Source: an uncultured Arenicella sp.
GTDB taxonomy: Bacteria; Pseudomonadota; Gammaproteobacteria; Arenicellales; Arenicellaceae
Assembly (NCBI GenBank): GCA_937922925.1
Contig: CALAKU010000101.1
Location: forward strand, 1-45,533
Direction of reading: 5' to 3'
DNA: 45,533 bases
Made by a program: the position numbers and the translations under genes. This document shows positions 9,693-18,855 of the stretch, piece after piece (position 1 is the stretch's first letter; each line of letters opens with the position of its first letter). Below the pieces are notes generated by a model. It saw only the letters and a program-made list of their open reading frames with translations. It was not told the DNA's origin and ran no database searches.

Positions 9693-9777
9693 GGAGGGCG
9701 TTACCAGAGTCGGCTTTGTATCAAAAAACTAAAAAAGCCGCTTGCAAGGCATTATTGTTCTGGTATTATCGCCCTCC
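9693..9777. repeat. Long-range inverted repeat spanning the tRNA-Val/Asp promoter
   Basis: GGAGGGCG (9693-9700) with TTACCAG (9701-9707) is mirrored by CTGGTA (9760-9765) and CGCCCTCC (9770-9777). A second pair, CGGCTTT (9711-9717) and AAAGCCG (9734-9740), lies inside. The right arm coincides with the -10 and discriminator of the tRNA promoter. Confidence 0.6.
9742..9769 (+). promoter_or_regulatory. Promoter of the tRNA-Val/tRNA-Asp unit
   Basis: TTGCAA (9742-9747), a 16-base spacer and TATTAT (9764-9769) are followed by a GC-rich discriminator CGCCCTCC. GC-rich discriminators are typical of stable-RNA promoters under stringent control. The tRNA begins 59 bases downstream. Confidence 0.65.
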
Positions 9778-9828
9778 GATTCAGGCCAAGATCGTAAACT
9801 TTTTTAAGGTGGCGTTCTCGGTCAAAAT

Positions 9829-9904
9829 GGGTGCTTAGCTCAGTTGGTAGAGCATCGCCCTTACAAGGCGAGGGTCAGTGGTTCAAGTCCACTAGCACCC
9901 ACCA
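9829..9904 (+). tRNA. tRNA-Val (anticodon TAC)
   Basis: A 76-base cloverleaf with acceptor GGGTGCT pairing AGCACCC and encoded CCA. The anticodon stem CGCCC/GGCG encloses a loop with TAC. It lies 10 bases before tRNA-Asp and is probably co-transcribed with it. Confidence 0.97.
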
Positions 9905-9914
9905 GTCTAAATTT

Positions 9915-9991
9915 GGAGCGGTAGTTCAGTTGGTTAGAATACCGGCCTGTCACGCCGGGGGTCGCGGGTTCGAGTCCCGTCCGCTCCGCCA
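9915..9991 (+). tRNA. tRNA-Asp (anticodon GTC)
   Basis: A 77-base cloverleaf with acceptor GGAGCGG pairing CCGCTCC, discriminator G and encoded CCA. The anticodon loop CTGTCAC gives GTC. Confidence 0.97.
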
Positions 9992-10001
9992 TTTATTAGG
10001 C

Positions 10002-10036
10002 AAAAAAAGACGAGCTAAATGCTCGTCTTTTTTTTT
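10002..10036 (+). terminator. Intrinsic terminator after tRNA-Asp
   Basis: AGACGAGC (10008-10015 region) pairs GCTCGTCT across a TAAAT loop and is followed by a run of T. An A run on the left side makes it usable in both directions. It lies between the tRNAs and the convergent M16 protease gene. Confidence 0.9.
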
Positions 10037-10176
10037 GCCTGATTTATTCGCCGAGCAAACTTCCAATTAGTTTGATTCGAGATAACGGCCACCATACTTT
10101 GCCCGAATTCCTTCTCTGAAAGGCGAGTAAAAATAGTAAGAGTGAATTCTAGGAATCAACACTTTTGCCGACCAAC

Positions 10177-10202
10177 CGCGAGCGAGAGTAATGTCGCTCG
10201 CG
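10177..10202. repeat. 9-bp inverted repeat downstream of the M16 protease gene
   Basis: CGCGAGCGA (10177-10185) and TCGCTCGCG (10194-10202) form a GC-rich stem with an 8-base loop, about 90 bases past the stop of the reverse-strand protease gene. It has no T run on either side, so it is a candidate terminator only. Confidence 0.4.
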
Positions 10203-10291
10203 ATTTATCTCAATAGCACTGCGTCACACATAAAGCCCTGCGTTTGCCTGTGCTTAATGAGTCTCGCCAGTTTAATACCAAAGTTAACGCC

Positions 10292-13147
10292 TTATTCGGT
10301 CACTGGTTTGCCATCCACGTCGACGATAAATAGCTCACCAAGATTCGCCTTGCGAATTTCTTGCTCTATTTTTTCTCTATCCCCAACGACGACCCACAAC
10401 ATCTGGTCTGGACGCATGTGATCTTTGGCGGATTGATTGACCTGCTCTAGACCAATGCCGCGCAATTCACTCACATATTTATCCCAGTAACTTTCATCTA
10501 GGTCGTAACGAACCAAGGTCAAAATATCCGATTCAATAGCGCCCGACGATTCCCATCGACCCGGAAGAGTCAGAGTACGTTTGTCTAGTGATCGGCCCAG
10601 TTCACTTTCAGATGCAGGCCTTGAGCTCGCTATCTCTGAGAGCTCTTTATGGATTTCCGCCATTGATTCTGCTGTTTTATCAGTCTGAACCGGCGCGTAG
10701 GTGATAAAAGGCCGTTGCGAGGCAGTGCCTCGTATAATGCTGCGGGCACCATAAGACCAGCCTTTGTCTTCGCGCAAATTTAGATTAATACGAGAGTTGA
10801 AACTCGCACCAAGGACCTCGTTCATTAACTGCAGGGCCAGTTCGCCATCGAAACCATATTTAGGCAGCATTTTGGTGGCGATAATCGCTGACTGATCTGA
10901 GCCGGGTCGATCCAGCAAATACACTTTGGACTTTTCTAGTGACTCAATGTCGCTGATGTTCTTATCAGGCGCTGCTTTGTTGCTCAAGTTAGCGAAGTGC
11001 TTTTCAGCCAGAGGCTTTAACTCGTCCATGCTGATATTGCCAGTAACAACTAGGGTGCCATTTGGGGCAGTGAACCAAGCTTCGTGATAGCGCTTTAAAT
11101 CATCGACCTGAATTGCCGTCACACTGGCCTCGCTACCCGAGCCGGAAAATGGCGCCGCATAGGCATGATCTTCGCCGTACAAGAGCGTTGGCATAAGCCT
11201 CAGAGCGGCACCAAAAGGTGAGTTTTTCTCTTGTGCTATGGCCGCTAATTGTTGTTTTCTGAGACGTTCGAGCTGATCGCTTGGAAAACTCGGGTTCAGT
11301 ATTACATCGGAGTAAATCGCCAATGATGCGTCAAGATTTTCTTTAAGGGTATTTAGGCTGATTCTTGAGGAGTCAAGGTTGGCTTCGGCACCGAGTCTCG
11401 TCCCCATTTGCGCTAACTCACTGCTAATTTCGAGCGCATTGTACTTATCTGTCCCTTCGTCGAGCATCGCCATTGTTAGGTTGGCGGTGCCGGCTTTAAC
11501 GCCTTGATCGGCGGCATAGCCTGCATCAAACACCATTTGCATACGCACCACGGGAACGGATGGGCGTTCAGCCAAAATGATGTCTAGGCCGTTATTGAGT
11601 TTGGCGCGTTGTAGCCGATCAAATTGAACGATTGGTGGTGCTCCAATCTCGGGTATGCCTGCGCTTCGGTCTACCTTCGACTCACTGACTGTATAGTCTT
11701 TAAAGGGCAGAACTCGCAAAGCGTATTCGCCGTCACTCAACCACTCTCGAGTAGTATTCATTACCTCTTTGGCGGTAGCATTGTTGAAGGTTTCAAATTG
11801 CTTTAAGAATGAATTCGGATCGCCCGAGTAGACTTGATGTTCAGCGAGTGTATCCGCTTTACTGGCTGCGCTTTCCAAGCCTCGTAGAGCGCTCGCTCGC
11901 GCGGCATTTCTGACCCGCTCGAGCTCTTGTTTGTTGGGGCCTTTTTGCATGAAGCGCTCGAGTTCTTCATCAATCGCTTGATCAATGTAATCGAGATCGT
12001 CTTCATTTAATGCCGTAGCGACCACCCCGAATAAACCACCAATTTCAGAATTAAACGAAAAAGCCGATATGTCGGAGGCTTTTTGCTCATTAAAGACCAA
12101 ACGATTGTACAAACGTGAACGCTTGTCTGACGACAGCACACCCGATGCCAAGCTCAACAGCATGGCTTCATCGGAACCCCATTCAGGAATGTTCCAGATT
12201 TTATATAGCCTTGCCTGGGGCACACGGTCGTACATGATTTGTTCTTGTTTGCCACTGCGTTTTGCGATCCAACGCGCTTGCCGCAGCAGCGGCGGGCCTG
12301 CATCTATGTGGCCAAAATATTTTTTGACCAACGCCAGCGCTTCATCCGGATCAACATCGCCCGACAGAGTCACGGTGGCGTTTGCGGCACCGTATTTGGT
12401 TTTAAACCACTCATGAACATCGTCAACGGTCGCGGCGTTTAAATCGTCCATAGACCCAATCACGCTCCACGAGTAAGGATGCCCCTCGGGGTACACACTC
12501 TCGAGGATTGTTGAAAAAACTCGTCCATACGGTTGGTTCTCGCCCTGTCTTTTTTCGTTTTTAACCACATCGCGTTGCTCATCCAATTTGGCTTGATCTA
12601 TCGCTCCGAGCAAGTGCCCCATGCGGTCTGACTCCATCCACAGAGCCATTTCTAAGGCGTTTTTGGGCACCACTTGATAATAATTAGTACGATCTTGATT
12701 GGTGGTGCCATTCATTCCGGTTGCGCCGACGCGGTCAAAAGGTTTGAACCAGTCGTCATTGTAATTTTCAGAGCCATTGAACATGAGGTGCTCAAACAAG
12801 TGAGCGAAGCCGGTGCGGCCTTGTTTTTCGTCTTTCGAGCCAACGTGATACCAGACGTTCACAGCAACAATTGGAGCCTTTGTGTCTTGATGAACAATTA
12901 GAGTTAGGCCATTGTCCAAAACCATCTTTTTATAGGGGATGGCCAACTCATTTGTATCGGCTGCGTTATCTGCCTTTGCTTGGGCCGCCGATATGAGCAC
13001 TGAGGCATGGACTTGAAGCATCAATAAACAAGTTAGCACGGCAAAAAAATAAAAAATGGAGCGTCGATTGAAAGTCAGCCTGCAGCTAGATGTTCTCTGC
13101 GATGGGCTAATGTTGGGGGTTTTGTGTAGTCTAGAGACAAAGTTCAT
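10292..13147 (-). CDS. Exported M16-family zinc metallopeptidase (two-domain, pitrilysin-like)
   Basis: About 951 residues from ATG 13147. A Lys/Arg-containing start, then a hydrophobic stretch around residues 31-50 ending near AQA, indicates export to the periplasm. The M16 zinc motif HLFEH is at residues 116-120, with the downstream acidic residues of the family in VVKNEKRQGENQPYG. A second M16-like half follows (LNNGLDIILAERPSVPVVRM), normally inactive and closing the chamber. The frame continues upstream to ATG 13219 and TTG 13231, so the start is uncertain. 13147 was preferred because it leaves the shortest tract before the signal peptide. It is inserted between the tRNAs and ppiD. Substrate unknown. 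Confidence 0.9.
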   Translation of the reverse strand: MNFVSRLHKTPNISPSQRTSSCRLTFNRRSIFYFFAVLTCLLMLQVHASVLISAAQAKADNAADTNELAIPYKKMVLDNGLTLIVHQDTKAPIVAVNVWYHVGSKDEKQGRTGFAHLFEHLMFNGSENYNDDWFKPFDRVGATGMNGTTNQDRTNYYQVVPKNALEMALWMESDRMGHLLGAIDQAKLDEQRDVVKNEKRQGENQPYGRVFSTILESVYPEGHPYSWSVIGSMDDLNAATVDDVHEWFKTKYGAANATVTLSGDVDPDEALALVKKYFGHIDAGPPLLRQARWIAKRSGKQEQIMYDRVPQARLYKIWNIPEWGSDEAMLLSLASGVLSSDKRSRLYNRLVFNEQKASDISAFSFNSEIGGLFGVVATALNEDDLDYIDQAIDEELERFMQKGPNKQELERVRNAARASALRGLESAASKADTLAEHQVYSGDPNSFLKQFETFNNATAKEVMNTTREWLSDGEYALRVLPFKDYTVSESKVDRSAGIPEIGAPPIVQFDRLQRAKLNNGLDIILAERPSVPVVRMQMVFDAGYAADQGVKAGTANLTMAMLDEGTDKYNALEISSELAQMGTRLGAEANLDSSRISLNTLKENLDASLAIYSDVILNPSFPSDQLERLRKQQLAAIAQEKNSPFGAALRLMPTLLYGEDHAYAAPFSGSGSEASVTAIQVDDLKRYHEAWFTAPNGTLVVTGNISMDELKPLAEKHFANLSNKAAPDKNISDIESLEKSKVYLLDRPGSDQSAIIATKMLPKYGFDGELALQLMNEVLGASFNSRINLNLREDKGWSYGARSIIRGTASQRPFITYAPVQTDKTAESMAEIHKELSEIASSRPASESELGRSLDKRTLTLPGRWESSGAIESDILTLVRYDLDESYWDKYVSELRGIGLEQVNQSAKDHMRPDQMLWVVVGDREKIEQEIRKANLGELFIVDVDGKPVTE

Positions 13148-13286
13148 AGGGTAATCCAGAGTTAATAAATCAAGTGATTCGTAGTCTAATCGTCGTCTGA
13201 TATATGCCTTGGGTCGCATTCGAGCACTCAAATGAATAACTCGTCGGGCGTGTGATCCAAAATCAAAAACAGCTAATTCACAGTCG

Positions 13287-13314
13287 ACTATAACAAAAGA
13301 CCCATTAAGGTCGA
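13287..13314 (-). promoter_or_regulatory. Candidate promoter of the M16 protease gene
   Basis: On the reverse strand TCGACC (13314-13309) lies 16 bases before TATAGT (13292-13287), in the divergent region shared with ppiD. Moderate matches only. Confidence 0.35.
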
Positions 13315-13346
13315 TTTTACTCCCAGAATTGACTGCAACTTCGGGC

Positions 13347-13376
13347 TTGGGCTTGGGCTCTTGCCTCGGCTATAAT
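13347..13376 (+). promoter_or_regulatory. Promoter of ppiD
   Basis: A perfect -10 TATAAT (13371-13376) with a weak -35 TTGGGC (13347-13352) and an 18-base spacer, 54 bases before the ppiD start. GGGCTT is tandemly repeated across the -35 area. Confidence 0.5.
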
Positions 13377-13430
13377 CCGCCCTCTGATCAAAAGACAAGA
13401 CGATTTTCGTCTAAGCCCGCAGGAACAACT

Positions 13431-15326
13431 ATGTTAACTGAGATTCGTGATCGATCATCTGGTTGGTTTGCTTGGATTATTGCCAGCATTATTATTATCC
13501 CGATGGCCTTTTTCGGCATACAGCAATATGCCACGACCGAGCCTAATCCAACCATTGTTGAAATTGGGGAGCAAAAAATCACACAATCTGAGTATCAGCA
13601 ACGCTTGCAGCAAGAGCAAAATCGTTTGCGTGAGACCAACCCTGCGTTAGCCGACTCGGATCTACTCAATAGTGAGTTTTACAAGCAGCAAGTGCTGCAA
13701 AGCTTAATCAACCGAGGCTTGACCACGCACGTTGCGCAAGAGAATAACTATCGAGTTGACGAAGAGCAGGTCAATGAGTTGATTCGTAATGACCCGTCAT
13801 TTCAAACTGACGGCAAATTTGACCCGGCTGTTTATCAAGCCATTTCCGTAACCAGCTTAGGCGGCGCAGAGGGATTGCGTAATCAAGTGCGAACCAATGC
13901 TCGTGTGCGCCAGGTGATCTCCGGTTATAACGAGTCGGCTATCGTATTGCCGAGTGAGGTTCGAGCCTTGCTTGAGATTCAAACCGAAAAACGCAGTTTT
14001 AATCACATTACGGTTAAACAAAGCGATTTTCGCGACCAAGTTGAGGTAAGCGAAGACGAAATCGCCACCTACTACCAGGACAATCTCGACCAATTCATGG
14101 AGCCGGATCGTATCTCGGTTGACTATATTGAGCTTGATAAAGCACAGTTGGCAGAGGATGTAGTCGTTGACGACGCCGAACTACAAAGTGCCTACGACGA
14201 CTACGCTGAAAATTTTGTCGCAGACGAGACGCGCAACACTCGACACATTTTGCTTTCTACCAGCGCAGCCGACGAAGATGAGCAGCTAAGCAAAGCAAAC
14301 GACTTGGTTCGCCAATTACGCGAAGGCGCTGACTTTGAAGAGCTTGCGAAAACTAATTCTGATGACCCCGGCTCAGCAGCCAACGGTGGTTCTCTGGGTG
14401 AAGTTGAACGTGGCCAAATGGTCGCTGAATTTGAGGAAGCCACTTTCGCTTTAGAGCAGGGCGTGATCTCAGAGCCAGTCAAATCACAATTCGGTTATCA
14501 CATTATTCGTGTCGACAGCATTAACGCAACCGATGCGGAACCATTTGATGTGATCAAGCCCCAGCTAGAACAAGAAGCCCGAGATCGCCAAGCCGAGGAT
14601 TTGGCTGTCGAACGTGCCGAGCAGTTACGCAACCTTCTATTTGAGCAGGCGGATAGCCTCCAATCAGCGGCCGAGGAGTTGGAGCTCACGATCAAAACAT
14701 CGCCCTTGTTCTCGCAAAACCAAGGCAATGGTATTGCTGATAATCAAAGTGTACGAGATGCGGCGTTCAGCGACGCTGTTAAGCTTGAAGGCTTTAACTC
14801 TGAGCTGCTTGAAATCGCTGACGGTCTTTATGTTGCGATTAACAAAAAGGAATTTGTTGAAAGTGCTCCTAAGCCGTTGGCCGACGTCTCTGCGCAAATA
14901 AAACAAACGCTGATAGACGAAAAAGCCAGCGCCGCAGCTAAGGCGGCAGGCGATTCAATCATCGAGAGAGCTAAGCAGGATTGGTCGGCTTTGGAAGCCG
15001 ACGAGGCAGTTCAAATCGAAACTAACACAGTCAGCATGATTGATACCGACCGCAGTGTGCCCTCTGAGATTGTGCAAGAAGTTATGCGCACGCAATTTGA
15101 TGAAAATGGTAACGGCACGATCACGTCATTCACTGCAAATAATGGCGATTTCAATGTTATACGCTTGACCGCTGTTGAGCCGGGCGACTTGAATTCGGTA
15201 AGCGAACAGGTGCGCAACTCCACTCGAAGCTTGATTGAATTGCGTAATGGTAACGCCCTGTTTGAGGCTTATATCGATGGTTTAGATGAAGAGTTAAACC
15301 TCGAAATTAACTCTGATCTGCTGTAG
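13431..15326 (+). CDS. ppiD: Membrane-anchored periplasmic folding factor PpiD (SurA_N/parvulin)
   Basis: 631 residues from ATG 13431, preceded by AGGA. The frame extends further upstream, but those residues cross the promoter and are not family-like. A single N-terminal membrane anchor (about residues 12-32, WFAWIIASIIIIPMAFFG) follows the typical MLTEIRDRSSG start. Then come a SurA_N-like chaperone region, a parvulin domain near residues 265-360 (TRHILLS ... GGSLGEVERGQMVAEFE ... GYHIIRVDSI) and a C-terminal helical part. It acts at the inner membrane on newly translocated outer-membrane proteins. It follows hupB in E. coli too. Confidence 0.95.
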   Translation: MLTEIRDRSSGWFAWIIASIIIIPMAFFGIQQYATTEPNPTIVEIGEQKITQSEYQQRLQQEQNRLRETNPALADSDLLNSEFYKQQVLQSLINRGLTTHVAQENNYRVDEEQVNELIRNDPSFQTDGKFDPAVYQAISVTSLGGAEGLRNQVRTNARVRQVISGYNESAIVLPSEVRALLEIQTEKRSFNHITVKQSDFRDQVEVSEDEIATYYQDNLDQFMEPDRISVDYIELDKAQLAEDVVVDDAELQSAYDDYAENFVADETRNTRHILLSTSAADEDEQLSKANDLVRQLREGADFEELAKTNSDDPGSAANGGSLGEVERGQMVAEFEEATFALEQGVISEPVKSQFGYHIIRVDSINATDAEPFDVIKPQLEQEARDRQAEDLAVERAEQLRNLLFEQADSLQSAAEELELTIKTSPLFSQNQGNGIADNQSVRDAAFSDAVKLEGFNSELLEIADGLYVAINKKEFVESAPKPLADVSAQIKQTLIDEKASAAAKAAGDSIIERAKQDWSALEADEAVQIETNTVSMIDTDRSVPSEIVQEVMRTQFDENGNGTITSFTANNGDFNVIRLTAVEPGDLNSVSEQVRNSTRSLIELRNGNALFEAYIDGLDEELNLEINSDLL

Positions 15327-15377
15327 ATACTGGGCGATTTGATTCAAGGCTAATTCGTTTTTAGCATAGGAGACACC

Positions 15378-16574
15378 ATGGTTATCAAACCAAAAGTTCG
15401 TGGTTTTATTTGCACCAACGCACATCCACAAGGCTGTGCAAAAAATGTTGCAGATCAAATCGAGTACACCAAAGCGCAGGCTCGAACTCAGCTAAGCCAA
15501 GATTCAGAAACGGGCCCTAATAATGTTTTGGTAATTGGCTCGTCGACCGGATATGGTCTGGCTTCTCGAATCACCGCGGCTTATGGCTACGGAGCGAAAA
15601 CCATTGGTTTGTTTTTTGAAAAGCCACCAACTGAAAAGCGCACTGCTTCGGCAGGGTTCTATAACTCAGCGGCTTTCGAATCTTATGCCAAAGCCGATGG
15701 TTTATATGCCAAAAGTATCAACGGAGATGCTTTTTCTGACGAGGTAAAGCAGCAAGCCATTGATCTAATCAAAGGCGATTTGGGCCAGATTGATTTGGTC
15801 GTTTACAGTTTGGCATCGCCACGCAGAACCGATCCTACTAGCGGAGAAACGTATTCGTCTGTTTTAAAGCCGGTTGGCGAATCTTATACGAGTAAAAACC
15901 TGAATACCGACACTCAAGTTGTTGGTGAGGTAACGCTTGACGCGGCAAGCGAAGAAGAAATCAACAGCACCATCAAGGTAATGGGCGGTGAAGATTGGGA
16001 GCTGTGGATTAAGGCGCTTAGTGAAGCGGGTGTTTTATCTCCTAACGCGAAGACAGTAGCCTACACCTACATTGGCGACAAGCTGACTAAACCTCTGTAC
16101 GGACACGCCACGATTGGTAAAGCCAAAGAGCATCTAGACGTTACCGCCAACATCTTGAATCAAAATTTTGATGTTCAAGCCAATGTGTCGGTGCTCAAAG
16201 CCGTTGTCACACAAGCTAGCTCGGCTATTCCAGTGATGCCCTTGTATTTGTCTATTTTATTCAAAGAAATGAAGGCTGAAGGCACGCACGAAGGCTGCAT
16301 TGAACAATTGCATCGGCTGTTTGATGAGTGCCTATATCATGATGCTCCTCGCTTGGATGATACGAATCGTTTTCGCGTCGATGAACTTGAGTTACGCCCC
16401 GGCATGCAAGCAGCCGTTGAAGAAATTTGGGCTCAAGTTAACACCGATAATTTGAATTCACTAACTGACTTTGCACAGTACAAGTCTGAGTTCTTGCGCT
16501 TGTTCGGTTTTGGTATCGAGGGGGTTAATTACGATGCCGATGTCAGCCCTTTGGTCGAGGCCAACTTTCTCTAG
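15378..16574 (+). CDS. fabV: Trans-2-enoyl-ACP/CoA reductase FabV
   Basis: NADH-dependent reductase completing each round of fatty-acid elongation, a 398-residue single-domain enzyme of normal length. The nucleotide-binding motif is VLVIGSSTGYGLASR. SPRRTDPTSGETYSSVLKP and the Tyr-x8-Lys segment around YTYIGDKLTKPLYGHATIGK are FabV hallmarks. TAGGAGACACC before ATG 15378 is a good ribosome-binding site. It lies 51 bases after ppiD and 3 bases before rsmJ. FabV-type reductases are known for low sensitivity to triclosan. Confidence 0.97.
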   Translation: MVIKPKVRGFICTNAHPQGCAKNVADQIEYTKAQARTQLSQDSETGPNNVLVIGSSTGYGLASRITAAYGYGAKTIGLFFEKPPTEKRTASAGFYNSAAFESYAKADGLYAKSINGDAFSDEVKQQAIDLIKGDLGQIDLVVYSLASPRRTDPTSGETYSSVLKPVGESYTSKNLNTDTQVVGEVTLDAASEEEINSTIKVMGGEDWELWIKALSEAGVLSPNAKTVAYTYIGDKLTKPLYGHATIGKAKEHLDVTANILNQNFDVQANVSVLKAVVTQASSAIPVMPLYLSILFKEMKAEGTHEGCIEQLHRLFDECLYHDAPRLDDTNRFRVDELELRPGMQAAVEEIWAQVNTDNLNSLTDFAQYKSEFLRLFGFGIEGVNYDADVSPLVEANFL

Positions 16575-16577
16575 GTT

Positions 16578-17390
16578 TTGATTGTTGGTGTTAAACAAGT
16601 TGAGACCTCGAGTTATCTAAAACGAGTTGCTGAACAACAAACTAACTCATTGCTTGAACCGTTGAGCGACTGCGATGTTGTTATTGAAATGACGCCCAGC
16701 GGATTGCAGCTTTGTTGGCATAGGCACGGCGCTCAACTATCCTTTAAAGGAACATCAAATAAGCCTATGCACGCAGGTGTGGATAGGCAACAAAAGCCCT
16801 CAAAGCCCATCCGTTTGCACTTGGATTTCGAGCGCGTTGCTTGCAAGTACCATTCGTTTCCCGCGCCAAAGCAGGGCGCGTTTAATCAGTCTTTAGGAAA
16901 CAAAACTCGGCGAGTCGCCGATCTTTCTGGTGGTTTCGGTCAAGACGCTTTATTGATGAGTTTGCAAGGCTATGCGGTAACGGTCGTTGAACGTATTCCT
17001 CTAATGGCGGTGATGATCGACGAGGCATTCATGCGATTGGAGGAAAGTGGCGCGCTAGGTGGCTCAGGATGGTTGCGGCCCAAAGTCAAGCTTGGCTCAG
17101 CTCTTGAAATGATCCCTGAGCTTGAGACTCAAGTCGACTGCGCTTATTTTGACCCAATGTTTTCGCCAAAGCGCAAACAGTCAGCCGCCAGCAATAAATA
17201 CATGCAGTTTCTACAAGCCCTAGCCGGGCCAGATTCCGACTCGTCCTTGGTCGCATCTCGAATTTTGCAATCCAAGATCCCACGACTCAGTGTAAAACGG
17301 CCGCCTTACGCAGAGCCCCTATTAGCTAATCCGCACGCGCAATTTGGCAGCAAGTTGGTTAATTACGATGTTTACATTGGTGATCGTTAA
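16578..17390 (+). CDS. rsmJ: 16S rRNA (guanine-1516 N2) methyltransferase RsmJ
   Basis: SAM-dependent methyltransferase acting on the small ribosomal subunit. The SAM-binding region is VADLSGGFGQDALLM, the acidic strand end is VVERIPLMAVMIDEA, and the catalytic loop is YFDPMFSPKRKQSA. The C-terminal VKRPPYAEPL and YDVYIGDR match the family. There is no ATG near the front, so TTG 16578, three bases after fabV, is the likely start. Its stop overlaps the rsmE start (TAATG), indicating translational coupling. Confidence 0.9.
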   Translation: MIVGVKQVETSSYLKRVAEQQTNSLLEPLSDCDVVIEMTPSGLQLCWHRHGAQLSFKGTSNKPMHAGVDRQQKPSKPIRLHLDFERVACKYHSFPAPKQGAFNQSLGNKTRRVADLSGGFGQDALLMSLQGYAVTVVERIPLMAVMIDEAFMRLEESGALGGSGWLRPKVKLGSALEMIPELETQVDCAYFDPMFSPKRKQSAASNKYMQFLQALAGPDSDSSLVASRILQSKIPRLSVKRPPYAEPLLANPHAQFGSKLVNYDVYIGDR

Positions 17391-18097
17391 TGGCCATTCC
17401 AAGTTTCTATTGCCCTGAATTAGCGCAGGTCGAAGAGTCGGTTTTATTAAGTGAAGACGAATCCAGACATGCCATTAAGGTTCGCCGCTTAGAGCTGGGA
17501 ACCATTGTGCGCTTATTTGATGGCGCCGGTGTTGTCGCCAAAGCGCGCCTTGATCAACTAGATAAAAAAAGAGCACTTGCGCAATTGATCGATAAGCAAA
17601 CCCATTCTCGTTCAGCCCCGCTCATTCGGGTTGCGTCGGCAGTTCCCAAAGGGGATCGCCAACGGGTATTAATTGACATGTTAAGTCAATTGGGCGTTGA
17701 TGAATTTACGCCGCTTATGTGTGATCGCTCAGTCGTTAAGGTTCCAGCAAAAGCCTCCGATAAATGGTCAAGATATTCAATCGAAGCCTGTAAGCAAAGC
17801 CAAAACCCATTTTTGTTGCAAATTAATGCGCCTGAAACTGTGGGTCAAGTGCTCAATAGGCCGTCTAGTTGTATTTACTTGGATCAAGGTGGCAATGACC
17901 TGGACCTGCAGTGCGTTCAAAGCAGTGACTCGTTGACCTTATTGATAGGGCCCGAGGGCGGCTTTAGTGATCAAGAGCTTCAATTACTCAAAATTGAGGC
18001 TAGCCAGAGCGTGGCTATCAGCCCACATATCCTCCGAACCGAGGCGGCTGCGGTCAGTGCAGCGGCGATTTTATGTCGTTATCGCAGTATTGCATAA
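17390..18097 (+). CDS. rsmE: 16S rRNA (uracil-1498 N3) methyltransferase RsmE
   Basis: SPOUT-class methyltransferase of 235 residues. The N-terminal PUA-like part begins MAIPSFYCPEL and includes SRHAIKVRRLELG. The knotted SAM-binding site shows LLIGPEGGFSDQEL and LRTEAAAVSAAAIL. It overlaps rsmJ by one base, so two rRNA methyltransferases are made from one message. A terminator follows at 18102-18128. Confidence 0.97.
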   Translation: MAIPSFYCPELAQVEESVLLSEDESRHAIKVRRLELGTIVRLFDGAGVVAKARLDQLDKKRALAQLIDKQTHSRSAPLIRVASAVPKGDRQRVLIDMLSQLGVDEFTPLMCDRSVVKVPAKASDKWSRYSIEACKQSQNPFLLQINAPETVGQVLNRPSSCIYLDQGGNDLDLQCVQSSDSLTLLIGPEGGFSDQELQLLKIEASQSVAISPHILRTEAAAVSAAAILCRYRSIA

Positions 18098-18101
18098 GAT
18101 A

Positions 18102-18128
18102 AATTTGCCCGGCGAACAGGGCATTTTT
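18102..18128 (+). terminator. Intrinsic terminator after rsmE
   Basis: TGCCC (18106-18110) pairs GGGCA (18119-18123) across an 8-base loop, with five T following and A/T bases before it that extend the stem. It starts a few bases after the rsmE stop. Confidence 0.65.
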
Positions 18129-18288
18129 AAGCTATATTCGCGTTTGAGCTGCAAGATAATTAGGTGAATTGCGGTCGTTTATGTATAAGCTATAACAAGC
18201 GCGTTAAGCTTGCGCTCATTCGTTTTGGTATATCGTTACCGCTGTGTTGATCGAAGAGCCTAGCATGCGATTATAAGAGGTCTGTTTT

Positions 18289-18855
18289 TTGCCTACACAA
18301 TCTGAATCCTGCCCGGATTGCCTATTCAAAGCGAATATTGATGCTCTACGAGAAGGGCAGGCTTTGCTTTCATCGCTAACCCCTGAGCAATATATCCTGG
18401 GCTCAAAACCCGCGTTCGCCTCCACCATTGGCGCCCACTTTAGACATGTCCTAGAGCACTACCGTTGCTTTTTAAATCATGTTCGTATGGGCGAGATCTG
18501 CTACGACAGCCGAGAACGTGATCAATCGCTCGAAGTTGATTATCAATATGCTCAGCGAACCATCGATGAATTATGCGCTTGCTTAGAAGAAATTAAGATA
18601 GCCGACATGAATGCGGCCTGCGAGGTTAAAGACATGCAGGCAGAGCACGCAGTAACCAGCACGATAGAGCGGGAATTGCTTTTTTTGCAATCTCACAGCA
18701 CTCATCACTATGCCATGATCGCCGCGATGTGTCGCCTTATTGGTGTTGCGCCGCAAGATGACTTCGGGGTTGCGATCGCCACTCGCGCTCATCAGCAGAA
18801 TTGTGAGCCAGCAACGCCGTTGCCACTCAAAGGAGACGCTGTATGTGCACAATGA
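18289..18855 (+). CDS. DinB-like four-helix protein of unknown function
   Basis: 188 residues. The start is TTG 18289, supported by AAGAGG eight bases upstream; no ATG fits better. Histidine-bearing helices HFRHVLEHY (near residue 47) and HSTHHYAMIA (near residue 135) match the metal-site pattern of DinB/YfiT-like proteins. CPDC near residue 6 is an extra possible metal or redox site. Its end overlaps the next gene by 13 bases, so the two are probably co-translated. Activity unknown. Confidence 0.7.
   Translation: MPTQSESCPDCLFKANIDALREGQALLSSLTPEQYILGSKPAFASTIGAHFRHVLEHYRCFLNHVRMGEICYDSRERDQSLEVDYQYAQRTIDELCACLEEIKIADMNAACEVKDMQAEHAVTSTIERELLFLQSHSTHHYAMIAAMCRLIGVAPQDDFGVAIATRAHQQNCEPATPLPLKGDAVCAQ

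Noticed and set aside
9831..10070. Reading frame over tRNA-Val and tRNA-Asp
   Set aside because: It is translated tRNA genes and the terminator.
10191..10421. Small forward gene at the end of the M16 protease
   Set aside because: It mostly mirrors the protease coding strand and starts inside an inverted repeat.
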